Shown in pieces: positions 11,838 to 18,846 of a stretch of DNA of 18,846 bases; position 1 is the first letter of the stretch; every line of letters begins with the position of its first letter. The stretch is from assembly GCA_004558485.1 (NCBI GenBank), contig SFCS01000025.1, forward strand, positions 1 to 18,846, given 5' to 3'. The position numbers and the translations under genes were made by a program. Source of the stretch: Ruminococcus sp. (GTDB lineage: Bacteria > Bacillota > Clostridia > Oscillospirales > Acutalibacteraceae). The notes under the pieces are model-generated. The model worked only from the letters and a program-made list of their open reading frames with translations. It made no database searches and had not been told where the DNA came from.

Positions 11838-11971
11838 CTGTGTGAATAGCAGGCTGCGATTTCCGAGAGAAGCGGAGATCGCCGCCCGCTTTCGCCTGTT
11901 TCGGTTTATGGGAGCTATGCTCCGGCTGTGCTCCTTTAGACATATATTCTATATATAGGAGGTGTTCAGAT
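11838..11971 (+). promoter_or_regulatory. Structured rpsL leader
   Basis: This is about 130 nt of probable transcript leader. A 10-bp hairpin with one T-G pair (11856-11865 with 11873-11882, 7-nt loop) is enclosed by CAGGC (11850-11854) pairing with GCCTG (11894-11898). Next, GGAGC (11911-11915) can pair with either GCTCC at 11919-11923 or GCTCC at 11930-11934, giving two exclusive forms. AGGAGGTG (11957-11964) is an almost ideal ribosome binding site. I do not recognise the structure as a known ribosomal leader. Confidence 0.5.
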
Positions 11972-12400
11972 TTGCCTACTTTTAACCAGTTAGTCCGTAA
12001 AGGAAGAGAAGAGATCGAGAAGAAAGCGAAGGCGCCTGCCCTGCTCAGAGGCTGGAACTCCAAGAAGCGCTTGCCGATCGATCAGCATTCTCCGCAGAAG
12101 CGTGGCGTGTGCACCGCGGTCAAGACCTCTACCCCGAAGAAGCCGAACTCTGCTCTTCGTAAGGTTGCCCGTGTGCGTTTGTCCAACGGTGTCGAGGTTA
12201 CCTCGTACATCCCCGGCGAAGGCCACAACCTGCAGGAACACAGCGTGGTTCTGATCCGCGGCGGTCGTGTTAAGGACCTTCCCGGTGTGCGTTACCACAT
12301 TGTGCGCGGCACTTTGGATACACAGGGTGTTGCCAAAAGAATGCAGGCTCGCTCCAAGTACGGCGCGAAGCGTCCCAAGGCCGGTGCGGCCAAAAAGTAA
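11972..12400 (+). CDS. rpsL: 30S ribosomal protein S12
   Basis: A 142-aa protein of the decoding centre. The start is TTG at 11972, supported by AGGAGGTG nearby and by the universal N-terminus PTFNQLVRKGR. The family core is intact: SPQKRGVC, TPKKPNSALRKVARVRL (54-70), GEGHNLQEHSVVLIRGGRVKDLPGVRYHIVRG and RSKYGAKRPK. Lys56/Lys57 and Lys101 correspond to the lysines whose mutation gives streptomycin resistance in other bacteria; here they are wild type. Asp102 is the residue methylthiolated by RimO in some species. One oddity is GVCTAV where most S12 proteins have GVCTRV. The protein is slightly longer than E. coli S12 (124) because of an extra loop at about 20-40, as in other Firmicutes, and a short C-terminal tail. 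Confidence 0.97.
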   Translation: MPTFNQLVRKGREEIEKKAKAPALLRGWNSKKRLPIDQHSPQKRGVCTAVKTSTPKKPNSALRKVARVRLSNGVEVTSYIPGEGHNLQEHSVVLIRGGRVKDLPGVRYHIVRGTLDTQGVAKRMQARSKYGAKRPKAGAAKK

Positions 12401-12550
12401 CTGACGATATTTCAAGCGGCTACACTGTAGCGGCAGTTTATATAGGATAGGCAGTTTTCTGTCGGTCTTTGCGATCTGCCCTCTGTGGCCAACGGGAGTA
12501 TGTCACTTTCGAGTACCTATGATATCATTACTATGAAGGAGGGAAGTAAA
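12401..12550 (+). promoter_or_regulatory. rpsL-rpsG spacer, candidate S7 feedback region
   Basis: A 150-nt spacer, long for this operon. GCTAC (12419-12423) pairs with GTAGC (12427-12431). An 8-nt direct repeat GGCAGTTT occurs at 12432-12439 and 12450-12457, and either copy can pair with CTGCC at 12476-12480. AAGGAGGG (12536-12543) is the rpsG ribosome binding site. A weak promoter-like pair, ATGTCA (12500-12505) and TATCAT (12523-12528), lies just before it. In E. coli, S7 represses its own operon by binding this spacer; whether that happens here is inference. Confidence 0.35.
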
Positions 12551-13021
12551 GTGCCTAGAAGAGGTTCTATCGCAAAGCGCGATGTTTTGCCCGATCCGCT
12601 TTACAATTCCAAGTTGGTGACGAGACTCATCAACAACATCATGCTGGACGGTAAGAAGGGCGTTGCCCAGAAGATCGTCTATGACGCGTTCGATATTCTG
12701 CGCGAAAAGACCGACAAAGAGCCTTTGGAGGTTTTCGAGCAGGCGATGGAGAACATCATGCCTTTGCTGGAAGTGAAGGCGCGCCGTGTCGGCGGTGCTA
12801 CCTATCAGGTGCCGATGGAGGTCCGTCCGGATCGCCGTCAGACCCTGGGTCTGCGCTGGCTGACCGCGTATTCCCGCAGCCGTTCCGAGCGTACAATGAA
12901 GGAACGCCTGGCAGCCGAGATCCTCGATGCCATCAACGGCAACGGCGGTGCTGCCAAGAAGCGTGAAGATACCCACAAGATGGCAGAAGCCAACAGAGCT
13001 TTTGCACATTACAGATGGTAA
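12551..13021 (+). CDS. rpsG: 30S ribosomal protein S7
   Basis: A 156-aa primary-binding protein that organises the 3' major domain (head) of 16S rRNA. The start is GTG 12551, 7 nt after AAGGAGGG, giving the family N-terminus PRRGSIAKRDVLPDP and the usual length of 156. The open frame extends upstream to 12485, but that stretch has no family similarity. Conserved segments include KLVTRLINNIMLDGKKG, VKARRVGGATYQVP, RRQTLGLRWL, and the C-terminal KREDTHKMAEANRAFAHYRW with the residues that face the E site. fusA follows after 21 nt. Confidence 0.97.
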   Translation: MPRRGSIAKRDVLPDPLYNSKLVTRLINNIMLDGKKGVAQKIVYDAFDILREKTDKEPLEVFEQAMENIMPLLEVKARRVGGATYQVPMEVRPDRRQTLGLRWLTAYSRSRSERTMKERLAAEILDAINGNGGAAKKREDTHKMAEANRAFAHYRW

Positions 13022-13042
13022 TCATGCAGAAGGGAGTATAAA

Positions 13043-15127
13043 ATGGCAAGACAAGTTTCACTTGAAAAAACCAGAAATATCGGCATCATGGCACACATCG
13101 ATGCCGGTAAGACGACCACTACCGAGCGTATTCTGTACTACACCGGTATCAACCATAAGATCGGTGAAACGCATGACGGCGCTGCGACCATGGACTGGAT
13201 GGAGCAGGAGCAGGAGCGTGGTATTACCATCACCTCCGCTGCGACCACCTGTTTCTGGAAGGAGCACCGCATCAACATCATTGACACTCCCGGTCACGTG
13301 GACTTCACCGTTGAGGTGCAGCGTTCGCTGCGCGTGCTGGACGGCTCTGTGACGGTGTTCTGCGCCAAGGGCGGCGTGGAACCCCAGTCCGAGACGGTTT
13401 GGCGTCAGGCGGACGAATACAAGGTTCCGCGCATGGCGTATGTCAACAAAATGGACATCATGGGCGCAAACTTCTATAATGTTGTGAGCATGATGAAGGA
13501 TCGTCTGAAGTGCAACGCCGTTCCGATCCAGCTGCCGATCGGCTCCGAGGATACCTTCAAGGGTATCATCGACCTGGTCAACATGAAAGCCTATATCTAC
13601 TATGATGATCTGGGCAAGGACATCCGCGAGGAGCCGATCCCCGAGGATATGAAGGAACTGGCACAGAAGTACCATGACGAGCTCATCGAGCATGTCGCCG
13701 AGCAGGACGACGCGCTCATGGAGAAGTATTTTGCCGGTGAAGAGCTGACCATCGACGAGATCAAGGGCTGCATCCGCAAGTCCACGATCGCCAACACGAT
13801 GGTGCCCGTCACCTGCGGTACCTCTTACAGAAACAAGGGTGTGCAGAAGCTGCTGGACGCCATTGTGGATTATATGCCCGCCCCGACCGATGTTCCCGCT
13901 ATCAAGGGCATCAATCCGGAGACCGAAGAAGAGGAAGTGCGCCATTCTTCCGATGACGAGCCGTTCGCGGCGCTGGCGTTCAAGATCGCAACCGATCCGT
14001 TCGTCGGCAAGCTCTGCTTCTGCCGTGTGTATTCCGGTACGGTCGAAGCCGGCACGACGGTGTACAACGCCAACAAGGACTCCAACGAGCGCCTCGGCCG
14101 TATTCTGCAGATGCATTCCAACCATCGGAAGGACATCGAGAAGATCTACGCCGGTGACATCGTTGCCGTCGTGGGCGTGAAGAACACCACGACCGGTGAT
14201 ACGCTCTGCGACGAGCGTCATCCGATCATCCTCGAATCCATGAAGTTCCCGGAGCCGGTTATCCGTGTCGCCATTGAGCCGAAGACCAAGGCGGGACAGG
14301 AAAAGATGGGTCTTGCGCTGGCGAAGCTGGCGGAAGAAGATCCGACCTTCCGTACCTATACGGACGAGGAGACCGGTCAGACCATCATCGCCGGTATGGG
14401 CGAGCTGCATTTGGAGATCATTGTTGACCGTCTGCTGCGCGAGTTCAAGGTAGAAGCCAATGTCGGCGCACCGCAGGTGGCATACAAAGAGACCGTGCGC
14501 GGCACGGCGGATGTCGACTGCAAGTATGCGCGTCAGTCCGGCGGTAAAGGTCAGTACGGTCATGTCAAGATCAAGCTGGAGCCCAACGAGTCCGGCAAGG
14601 GCTATGAGTTCATCAACGCGATCGTCGGCGGTGCCATTCCGAAGGAATATATTCCTGCCGTTGACGCCGGTATCCAGGGCGCGATGCAGGCGGGCGTTCT
14701 CGCCGCCTACAATGTCGTGGATGTGAAGGTCACGCTGTATGACGGCTCCTATCATGAAGTCGACTCCTCCGAAATGGCATTTAAGATCGCCGGTTCCATG
14801 GCGTTCAAGGACGCGATGCGCAAGGCCGATCCGGTGCTCATGGAGCCGATCATGAAGGTCGTTGTGACCGTTCCGGACGAGTATATGGGCTATGTCATCG
14901 GCGACATCAGCTCCCGCCGCGGACAGATGCAGGGCTCCGAGAATTTGAACGGTGCAGTGCAGATCCGTGCGTTCGTTCCGTTGTCCGAGATGTTCGGCTA
15001 TGCGACCGATCTGCGTTCGGGTACGCAGGGCCGCGGCCAGTATGTCATGGAGCCGAGCCACTATGCTGAGGTTCCGAAGAGCATCGCGGAGGAGATCATC
15101 TCCAAGCGTTCCAGGAAGGAAGACTGA
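13043..15127 (+). CDS. fusA: Elongation factor G
   Basis: A 694-aa translocation GTPase that moves tRNAs and mRNA through the ribosome and helps recycle ribosomes. The G domain has AHIDAGKTT (17-25, P-loop), RGITI, DTPGHVDF (from Asp81, with His85 as the GTP-hydrolysis histidine), NKMD (135-138) and a CGTSYRNKGVQ segment as G5, where CGSAFKNKG is more common. Domain IV ends in the DGSYHEVDSSEMAF loop with His571 near the tip that enters the decoding site. The length and domain order are those of canonical EF-G, not of the EF-G2, Tet(M) or LepA paralogues. AGAAGGGAG upstream is the ribosome binding site. It is co-transcribed with rpsL and rpsG. No fusidic-acid resistance change can be judged by eye. 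Confidence 0.98.
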   Translation: MARQVSLEKTRNIGIMAHIDAGKTTTTERILYYTGINHKIGETHDGAATMDWMEQEQERGITITSAATTCFWKEHRINIIDTPGHVDFTVEVQRSLRVLDGSVTVFCAKGGVEPQSETVWRQADEYKVPRMAYVNKMDIMGANFYNVVSMMKDRLKCNAVPIQLPIGSEDTFKGIIDLVNMKAYIYYDDLGKDIREEPIPEDMKELAQKYHDELIEHVAEQDDALMEKYFAGEELTIDEIKGCIRKSTIANTMVPVTCGTSYRNKGVQKLLDAIVDYMPAPTDVPAIKGINPETEEEEVRHSSDDEPFAALAFKIATDPFVGKLCFCRVYSGTVEAGTTVYNANKDSNERLGRILQMHSNHRKDIEKIYAGDIVAVVGVKNTTTGDTLCDERHPIILESMKFPEPVIRVAIEPKTKAGQEKMGLALAKLAEEDPTFRTYTDEETGQTIIAGMGELHLEIIVDRLLREFKVEANVGAPQVAYKETVRGTADVDCKYARQSGGKGQYGHVKIKLEPNESGKGYEFINAIVGGAIPKEYIPAVDAGIQGAMQAGVLAAYNVVDVKVTLYDGSYHEVDSSEMAFKIAGSMAFKDAMRKADPVLMEPIMKVVVTVPDEYMGYVIGDISSRRGQMQGSENLNGAVQIRAFVPLSEMFGYATDLRSGTQGRGQYVMEPSHYAEVPKSIAEEIISKRSRKED

Positions 15128-15195
15128 CGGTTTTGCGAAAAGCAGCCGAAATGACGCCCCTTTGAACGCAGTTTCCCTCATTTTGCCGAAAAGGC

Positions 15196-15219
15196 GCGGA
15201 AAAATGTGGTTTTTTCCGC
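15196..15219 (+). repeat. Inverted repeat between fusA and tuf
   Basis: GCGGAAAAA (15196-15204) pairs with TTTTTCCGC (15211-15219) over a 6-nt loop. The T tract is inside the 3' arm and not after it, so it is not a canonical terminator. It may be a weak pause site or 3'-end stabiliser for fusA mRNA, placed just before the tuf promoter. Confidence 0.4.
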
Positions 15220-15228
15220 TGAAAATGC

Positions 15229-15257
15229 TTGCATTTCCCGCGCAGACTTGGTAAAAT
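15229..15257 (+). promoter_or_regulatory. Internal promoter for tuf
   Basis: -10 TAAAAT (15252-15257) is preceded by TGG, an extended -10 element. TTGCAT (15229-15234), 17 nt upstream, is a moderate -35. Together with the 182-nt fusA-tuf gap, this suggests that tuf is transcribed on its own as well as from the str promoter, consistent with the high demand for EF-Tu. Confidence 0.65.
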
Positions 15258-15309
15258 GAACCTAAGACATCCGTCAAAGCTTTTTTTGATAAAAAAGGAG
15301 GAAAAACCA

Positions 15310-16512
15310 ATGGCAAAGGAAAAGTTTGAAAGAAATAAACCCCATGTAAACATTGGCACCATCGGTCACGTTGACCATGGTAAGACCACTCTGACCGCCG
15401 CGATCACCAAGGTGCTCGCGATGAAGGGCGACGCCGAGTTCATGGATTATTCCAACATCGACAAGGCTCCCGAGGAGCGCGCACGCGGTATCACAATCAA
15501 CACCGCGCATGTCGAGTATGAGACCGACAAGCGTCACTACGCGCATGTTGACTGCCCCGGCCACGCTGACTATGTCAAGAACATGATTACCGGCGCTGCG
15601 CAGATGGACGGCGCTATCCTGGTTGTTTCCGCGGCTGACGGCCCGATGCCGCAGACCCGTGAGCACATCCTGCTGTCCCGTCAGGTCGGCGTTCCGAGCA
15701 TCGTTGTGTTCATGAACAAAGTCGATCAGGTGGACGACGAAGAGCTGCTCGAGCTGGTCGAGATGGAAATTCGCGACCTGCTGACCGAGTATGACTTCCC
15801 GGGCGATGACACCCCGATCATCCGCGGTTCCGCGCTGGCTGCTCTGGAGTGCACCTCCACCGATGTCAACGCTCCGGAATATCAGCCGATCCTCGCCCTC
15901 ATGGACGCTGTGGACGATTATATCCCCAGCCCGGTTCGTGACGACGCGAAGCCGTTCCTGATGCCTGTTGAAGATGTGTTCACCATCACCGGTCGTGGTA
16001 CGGTTGCTACCGGCCGTGTGGAGCGTGGCCGTCTGAACATGTCCGAAGAAGTCGAGATCATCGGTCTGACCGAGGAGCGCAAGAAGACGGTTGTTACCGG
16101 CATCGAAATGTTCCGCAAGCTGCTCGACTTTGCTGAGGCCGGCGACAATGTCGGTGTTCTGCTCCGTGGCGTGCAGAGAAACGAGATCGAGCGTGGTCAG
16201 GTTCTCTGCAAACCCGGCACCATTCATCCGCACACGAAGTTCCATGCGCAGGTGTATGTCCTGTCCAAGGACGAAGGCGGCCGTCATACGCCGTTCTTCA
16301 ACAACTATCGCCCGCAGTTCTATTTCCGCACCACCGATGTTACCGGCGTTATCCACCTGCCGGAAGGCGTCGAGATGTGCATGCCCGGCGATAATGTCGA
16401 GATGGATGTCGAACTGATCACCCCCATCGCCATCGAGGAAGGCCTCCGCTTCGCTATCCGTGAAGGCGGTCGTACCGTTGGTTCCGGTGTTGTCAGCAAG
16501 ATCAACGCCTAA
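15310..16512 (+). CDS. tuf: Elongation factor Tu
   Basis: A 400-aa GTPase that delivers aminoacyl-tRNA to the ribosomal A site. G1 is GHVDHGKTT (19-27), G2 is RGITI, G3 is DCPGHADY starting at Asp81 with catalytic His85 (E. coli His84), G4 is NKVD (136-139), and G5 is GSALAALE. Domains 2 and 3 follow with VFTITGRGTVATGRVERG and the terminal REGGRTVGSGVVSKI. The ATG at 15310 follows AAGGAGG (15295-15301). An in-frame ATG at 15229 lies over the promoter and is not credible as a start. This is the last gene of the str unit. The S10 cluster, which follows tuf in some bacteria, is not here. Confidence 0.98.
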   Translation: MAKEKFERNKPHVNIGTIGHVDHGKTTLTAAITKVLAMKGDAEFMDYSNIDKAPEERARGITINTAHVEYETDKRHYAHVDCPGHADYVKNMITGAAQMDGAILVVSAADGPMPQTREHILLSRQVGVPSIVVFMNKVDQVDDEELLELVEMEIRDLLTEYDFPGDDTPIIRGSALAALECTSTDVNAPEYQPILALMDAVDDYIPSPVRDDAKPFLMPVEDVFTITGRGTVATGRVERGRLNMSEEVEIIGLTEERKKTVVTGIEMFRKLLDFAEAGDNVGVLLRGVQRNEIERGQVLCKPGTIHPHTKFHAQVYVLSKDEGGRHTPFFNNYRPQFYFRTTDVTGVIHLPEGVEMCMPGDNVEMDVELITPIAIEEGLRFAIREGGRTVGSGVVSKINA

Positions 16513-16529
16513 TTTTCCTTTGGAAAACG

Positions 16530-16564
16530 CCAAGCCCGTTGCTTTGCAACGGGCTTGGTTTTTT
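16530..16564 (+). terminator. Strong terminator after tuf
   Basis: A perfect 13-bp GC-rich stem (16530-16542 with 16546-16558) and a 3-nt loop are followed by TTTTTT (16559-16564). A smaller hairpin (16513-16518 with 16522-16527) sits directly upstream, so the end of the str operon carries two consecutive stems. Confidence 0.96.
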
Positions 16565-16588
16565 GTTATCACGGGTCGTATAAACGGC

Positions 16589-16662
16589 GCTCTTTGAGAG
16601 CACAATGCGCAAGGTATAGCACCCACATCACCATATGTGCCTTCCCATAAGCCTTTTGCGCA
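16589..16662. repeat. Cluster of nested inverted repeats in the tuf-downstream spacer
   Basis: GCTCT (16589-16593) pairs with AGAGC (16597-16601). TGCGCAA (16606-16612) pairs with TTGCGCA (16656-16662), with adjoining AAGG/CCTT able to extend the stem past a small offset. Inside this loop, CACAT (16624-16628) pairs with ATGTG (16635-16639). No promoter directly before or T-run directly after makes this a clear small RNA on either strand. Confidence 0.35.
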
Positions 16663-16722
16663 CGGCGGCAGACACATACGGCGGAATGTTTGAAAAGTGC
16701 AATTATCAAGCGGATATGTGCA

Positions 16723-16751
16723 TTGCTTTTTTGCTCTCGCGGCGGTACACT
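16723..16751 (+). promoter_or_regulatory. Candidate promoter of the six-hairpin enzyme gene
   Basis: TTGCTT (16723-16728) and TACACT (16746-16751) are separated by 17 nt. GCAAT (16699-16703) and ATTGC (16722-16726) flank the upstream edge as an inverted pair, which could be an operator half-site arrangement or chance. Both promoter boxes are only moderate, as expected for a regulated gene. Confidence 0.45.
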
Positions 16752-16779
16752 GAGAAAGATGACGGCAGCGGAGGTAAGC

Positions 16780-18705
16780 ATGAAAAAGACATTTGATATA
16801 CAATTCAATGAAACGGACGGCACCGTTGCCGCCCTGCGGTATCCCGATGATCCTGACGGCATGAACTGGGTGGAAGGCACTGCCGCTTTCGGCATGGTGC
16901 AGGGCGCGCAGGTCGTATCGGTGAAAAAAACGGAAAACGGCGTGCACGCTGTGTATGAAACGCCGCATCTGCGCATCGCAGTGGACAGAGAGCTTCGCGG
17001 GGAGCGCTATTGTGAGCGCTATCGGTTTGAGGATCGGCTGGATGTGGATGTGTTCTTCAACCGCGGCAAGGTCGGCATCTATACCACCTTCAACGATAAC
17101 TATGATCGCGCCGGCGTGTGCATGACGCAAAAATGCCACACCCATATCTGGTGCGGCAGAAATTCCTCGTATATCCGCGCGGTGAAGATGGGGCCGTTCC
17201 CGGTCGGTCTCGGCTTGGTGCTGACCGAGGGCAGCCTCGATACCTACAGCATTGCCAACCGCGAGCAGACCAGCAACGACCGCGGCGACTTTGTGCTGCA
17301 TCCCGCTGTTTTCCATCTGCGTCCCGGCGAAAAAATGACGGTCGCATGGGAGCTGTTTTGGTTTGCGGACGGGCACTTTTTCGATGCCATTGAGAAGTAT
17401 GACAGCGTGCTGACGGTGGATGCACCGCAGTATACCGTGTTTGAGGGAGAGGAGATTGCCTTTTCCGTCAACCGTCCCGATGTCGCCGTGAAACTGGACG
17501 GCACCGCCGTCCCCACCGAGACGCGGGAGGGACGCACCTTTGTCCGCTATGTGCCGCAGCGCCTGGGCGATCATACCTTCGTGCTGCAATACGGCGACAG
17601 GGAAACGATCGCGCAGTTTTTTGTGCAGATCCCGTTCAAAATGCTCGCCCGCCGCCGCGCGGAATTTATCATGAATCATCAGCAGTTCCACCGTGCGGGC
17701 GACTCGCTCGACGGCGCGTACCTCATTTATGATAATGAGGACAAATGTCCCGTCTATGATGAGATATTCTCCGACTATAACGCCTGCCGCGAGCGCATCG
17801 GCATGGGACTTTTCATGGCGAAATATTTGCAGTATGATCGCGACGAGCGGCTGTATGAAAGCCTCAAGCAGTATTATGCATTTGTGGCGCGGGAATTTTT
17901 CGACGAGGAGACGGGGGCAGTGTATAACGCCGTTGGCAAAAATCCCGCCTGCAAGCGACTGTATAACGCACCGTGGATGTCGGTGTTCATGCTCGAAATG
18001 TACAATTTGACCGGCGACACGGTGTTCCTCGACCGCATGTTTATGCTGCTTGAGATCTACTACTCCATCGGCGGCGAGCGGTTCTATCCGAACGGTCTTT
18101 CCATGTATGAGACCGTGACGGCACTCCAAAAGGCGGGGATGACCGAAAAGGCGGAGCAACTGACGGCGATGTATCGCAAGCATGTGGATACCATCGTCGC
18201 CATCGGCTTGCAGTATCCGGAGCATGAGGTCAAATATGAACAGACCATCGTGACGCCCGCTGTGACGCTGATTGCACAGATGTATCAGCTGACGCACGAC
18301 CCGAAGCTGCTCGACGCTTGCCGCGAGCAGCTGATGATCCTGGAAAAATTCAACGGCAGACAGCCCACCCACCTCATGCACGATCTTGCGATCCGTCACT
18401 GGGACGGCTATTGGTTCGGCAAACGGATGCTCTACGGCGATACCTTCCCGCACTCCGCATCGGTTCACACCTCCAATGCGTTCCTGCATTATGCGCTCAT
18501 CACCGGTGACGAACAGTGGAAACAGCGCGCTTTCTGCGGCGCGCGCAATAACCTGTCGGTCTACCGCCCCGACGGCAGCGCCTCCTGCACCCGTCTGCAC
18601 CCGCTGACGATGAACGGCGTGCGCGGCGAATACTATGATGAATTTGCCAATGAGCAGGACGGACTGCTGTATTTCCTCATTAAGTTCTACGGGTTTATGG
18701 ACTGA
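16780..18705 (+). CDS. Putative cytoplasmic six-hairpin ((alpha/alpha)6) carbohydrate-active enzyme
   Basis: A 641-aa protein whose exact family I do not recognise. I chose ATG 16780 because GGAGG (16770-16774) lies 5 nt upstream; the open frame runs back to 16690 without a better start. No signal peptide or membrane helix is visible, so it should act in the cytoplasm. Residues 1 to about 210 are beta-rich (sandwich-like), about 215-290 look like a small Ig-like module, and about 300-641 are helical with aromatic- and acid-rich loops, for example NAPWMSVFMLEMYNLTGD and RHWDGYWFGKRMLYGDTFPH (539-558). Helix-rich repeats of this style with Trp/His/Asp loops occur in (alpha/alpha)6-barrel glycosidases, unsaturated glucuronyl hydrolases and polysaccharide lyases, so a role in breaking down imported oligosaccharides is plausible but inferred. 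It is alone between two terminators, with no transporter or regulator beside it in the window. Confidence 0.55.
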   Translation: MKKTFDIQFNETDGTVAALRYPDDPDGMNWVEGTAAFGMVQGAQVVSVKKTENGVHAVYETPHLRIAVDRELRGERYCERYRFEDRLDVDVFFNRGKVGIYTTFNDNYDRAGVCMTQKCHTHIWCGRNSSYIRAVKMGPFPVGLGLVLTEGSLDTYSIANREQTSNDRGDFVLHPAVFHLRPGEKMTVAWELFWFADGHFFDAIEKYDSVLTVDAPQYTVFEGEEIAFSVNRPDVAVKLDGTAVPTETREGRTFVRYVPQRLGDHTFVLQYGDRETIAQFFVQIPFKMLARRRAEFIMNHQQFHRAGDSLDGAYLIYDNEDKCPVYDEIFSDYNACRERIGMGLFMAKYLQYDRDERLYESLKQYYAFVAREFFDEETGAVYNAVGKNPACKRLYNAPWMSVFMLEMYNLTGDTVFLDRMFMLLEIYYSIGGERFYPNGLSMYETVTALQKAGMTEKAEQLTAMYRKHVDTIVAIGLQYPEHEVKYEQTIVTPAVTLIAQMYQLTHDPKLLDACREQLMILEKFNGRQPTHLMHDLAIRHWDGYWFGKRMLYGDTFPHSASVHTSNAFLHYALITGDEQWKQRAFCGARNNLSVYRPDGSASCTRLHPLTMNGVRGEYYDEFANEQDGLLYFLIKFYGFMD

Positions 18706-18707
18706 TA

Positions 18708-18747
18708 CAAAGAAAAGCACTTGCAAAAAGCAAGTGCTTTTTCTTTG
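18708..18747 (+). terminator. Terminator after the six-hairpin enzyme gene
   Basis: A perfect 12-bp stem (18713-18724 with 18730-18741) and a 5-nt A loop are followed by a T-rich tract. With one bulged T the pairing extends to 18708-18747. The remaining 99 nt of the window (18748-18846) show no gene or site I can support. Confidence 0.88.
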
Positions 18748-18846
18748 CAGAAATCGTGAGCTTTTGTTCTGATTTTCACGGGTGAAGAAGAAAAACCGAC
18801 TCGCAAATGCGGCAAAAACGCGCAACCCGATTTTGTGAAACTTTCC

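Noticed and set aside
12485..12550. N-terminal extension of S7 starting at GTG 12485
   Set aside because: S7 starts with PRRG in relatives and is 156 aa long. GTG 12551 has a strong ribosome binding site, and the extension shows no family similarity.
15274..18825. Reverse-strand open frame of 1183 codons across tuf, the spacer and the sugar gene
   Set aside because: It crosses two strong terminators and two genes that happen to be in the same register. It is not a plausible gene.

Overview
The window reads as a chromosomal housekeeping segment of a GC-rich member of the Clostridia (Firmicutes), probably an Oscillospirales/Ruminococcaceae-type gut anaerobe. This assignment is inferred from strong AGGAGG-type ribosome binding sites, TTGACA/TAAAAT promoters, a Clostridia-style phosphoglycerate dehydrogenase with a C-terminal ACT domain, RNA polymerase subunits without the large proteobacterial insertions, and GC-rich codon use. 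I found no mobile element, CRISPR array, tRNA, rRNA or phage gene. All eleven genes lie on the + strand.

Layout. (1) 1-902: one small lipoprotein gene with its own promoter and a strong terminator. (2) 903-4180: serC and serA (two of the three steps of serine synthesis from 3-phosphoglycerate), a hairpin terminator, then a DUF218/YdcF-like membrane protein gene closed by a second strong terminator. (3) 4181-11805: a consensus promoter and a leader of about 175 nt, then rpoB and rpoC. The ribosomal protein genes rplJ/rplL, often found upstream of rpoB, are absent here. (4) 11802-16564: the str operon, rpsL-rpsG-fusA-tuf. Its promoter -35 box overlaps the rpoC stop codon. It has a structured leader of about 130 nt, a 150-nt rpsL-rpsG spacer, and a separate extended -10 promoter in front of tuf. 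A very strong terminator ends it. (5) 16565-18747: a spacer with nested inverted repeats, then a monocistronic gene for a cytoplasmic protein of 641 aa that looks like an (alpha/alpha)6-barrel carbohydrate-active enzyme, with its own terminator. Positions 18748-18846 hold nothing I can identify.

Functionally, most of the window is the core transcription and translation machinery: catalytic RNA polymerase subunits, S12 and S7 of the small ribosomal subunit, EF-G and EF-Tu. The serine pair and the sugar enzyme are neighbours with no evident mechanistic link. I see no convincing undescribed system. The best leads are regulatory: the rpoC-stop/str-promoter overlap, the rpsL leader, the rpsL-rpsG spacer, and the inverted-repeat spacer downstream of tuf. 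The sugar enzyme is the least familiar protein. Several reverse-strand open frames above 750 codons are explained by avoidance of TTA, CTA and TCA codons in the real genes.
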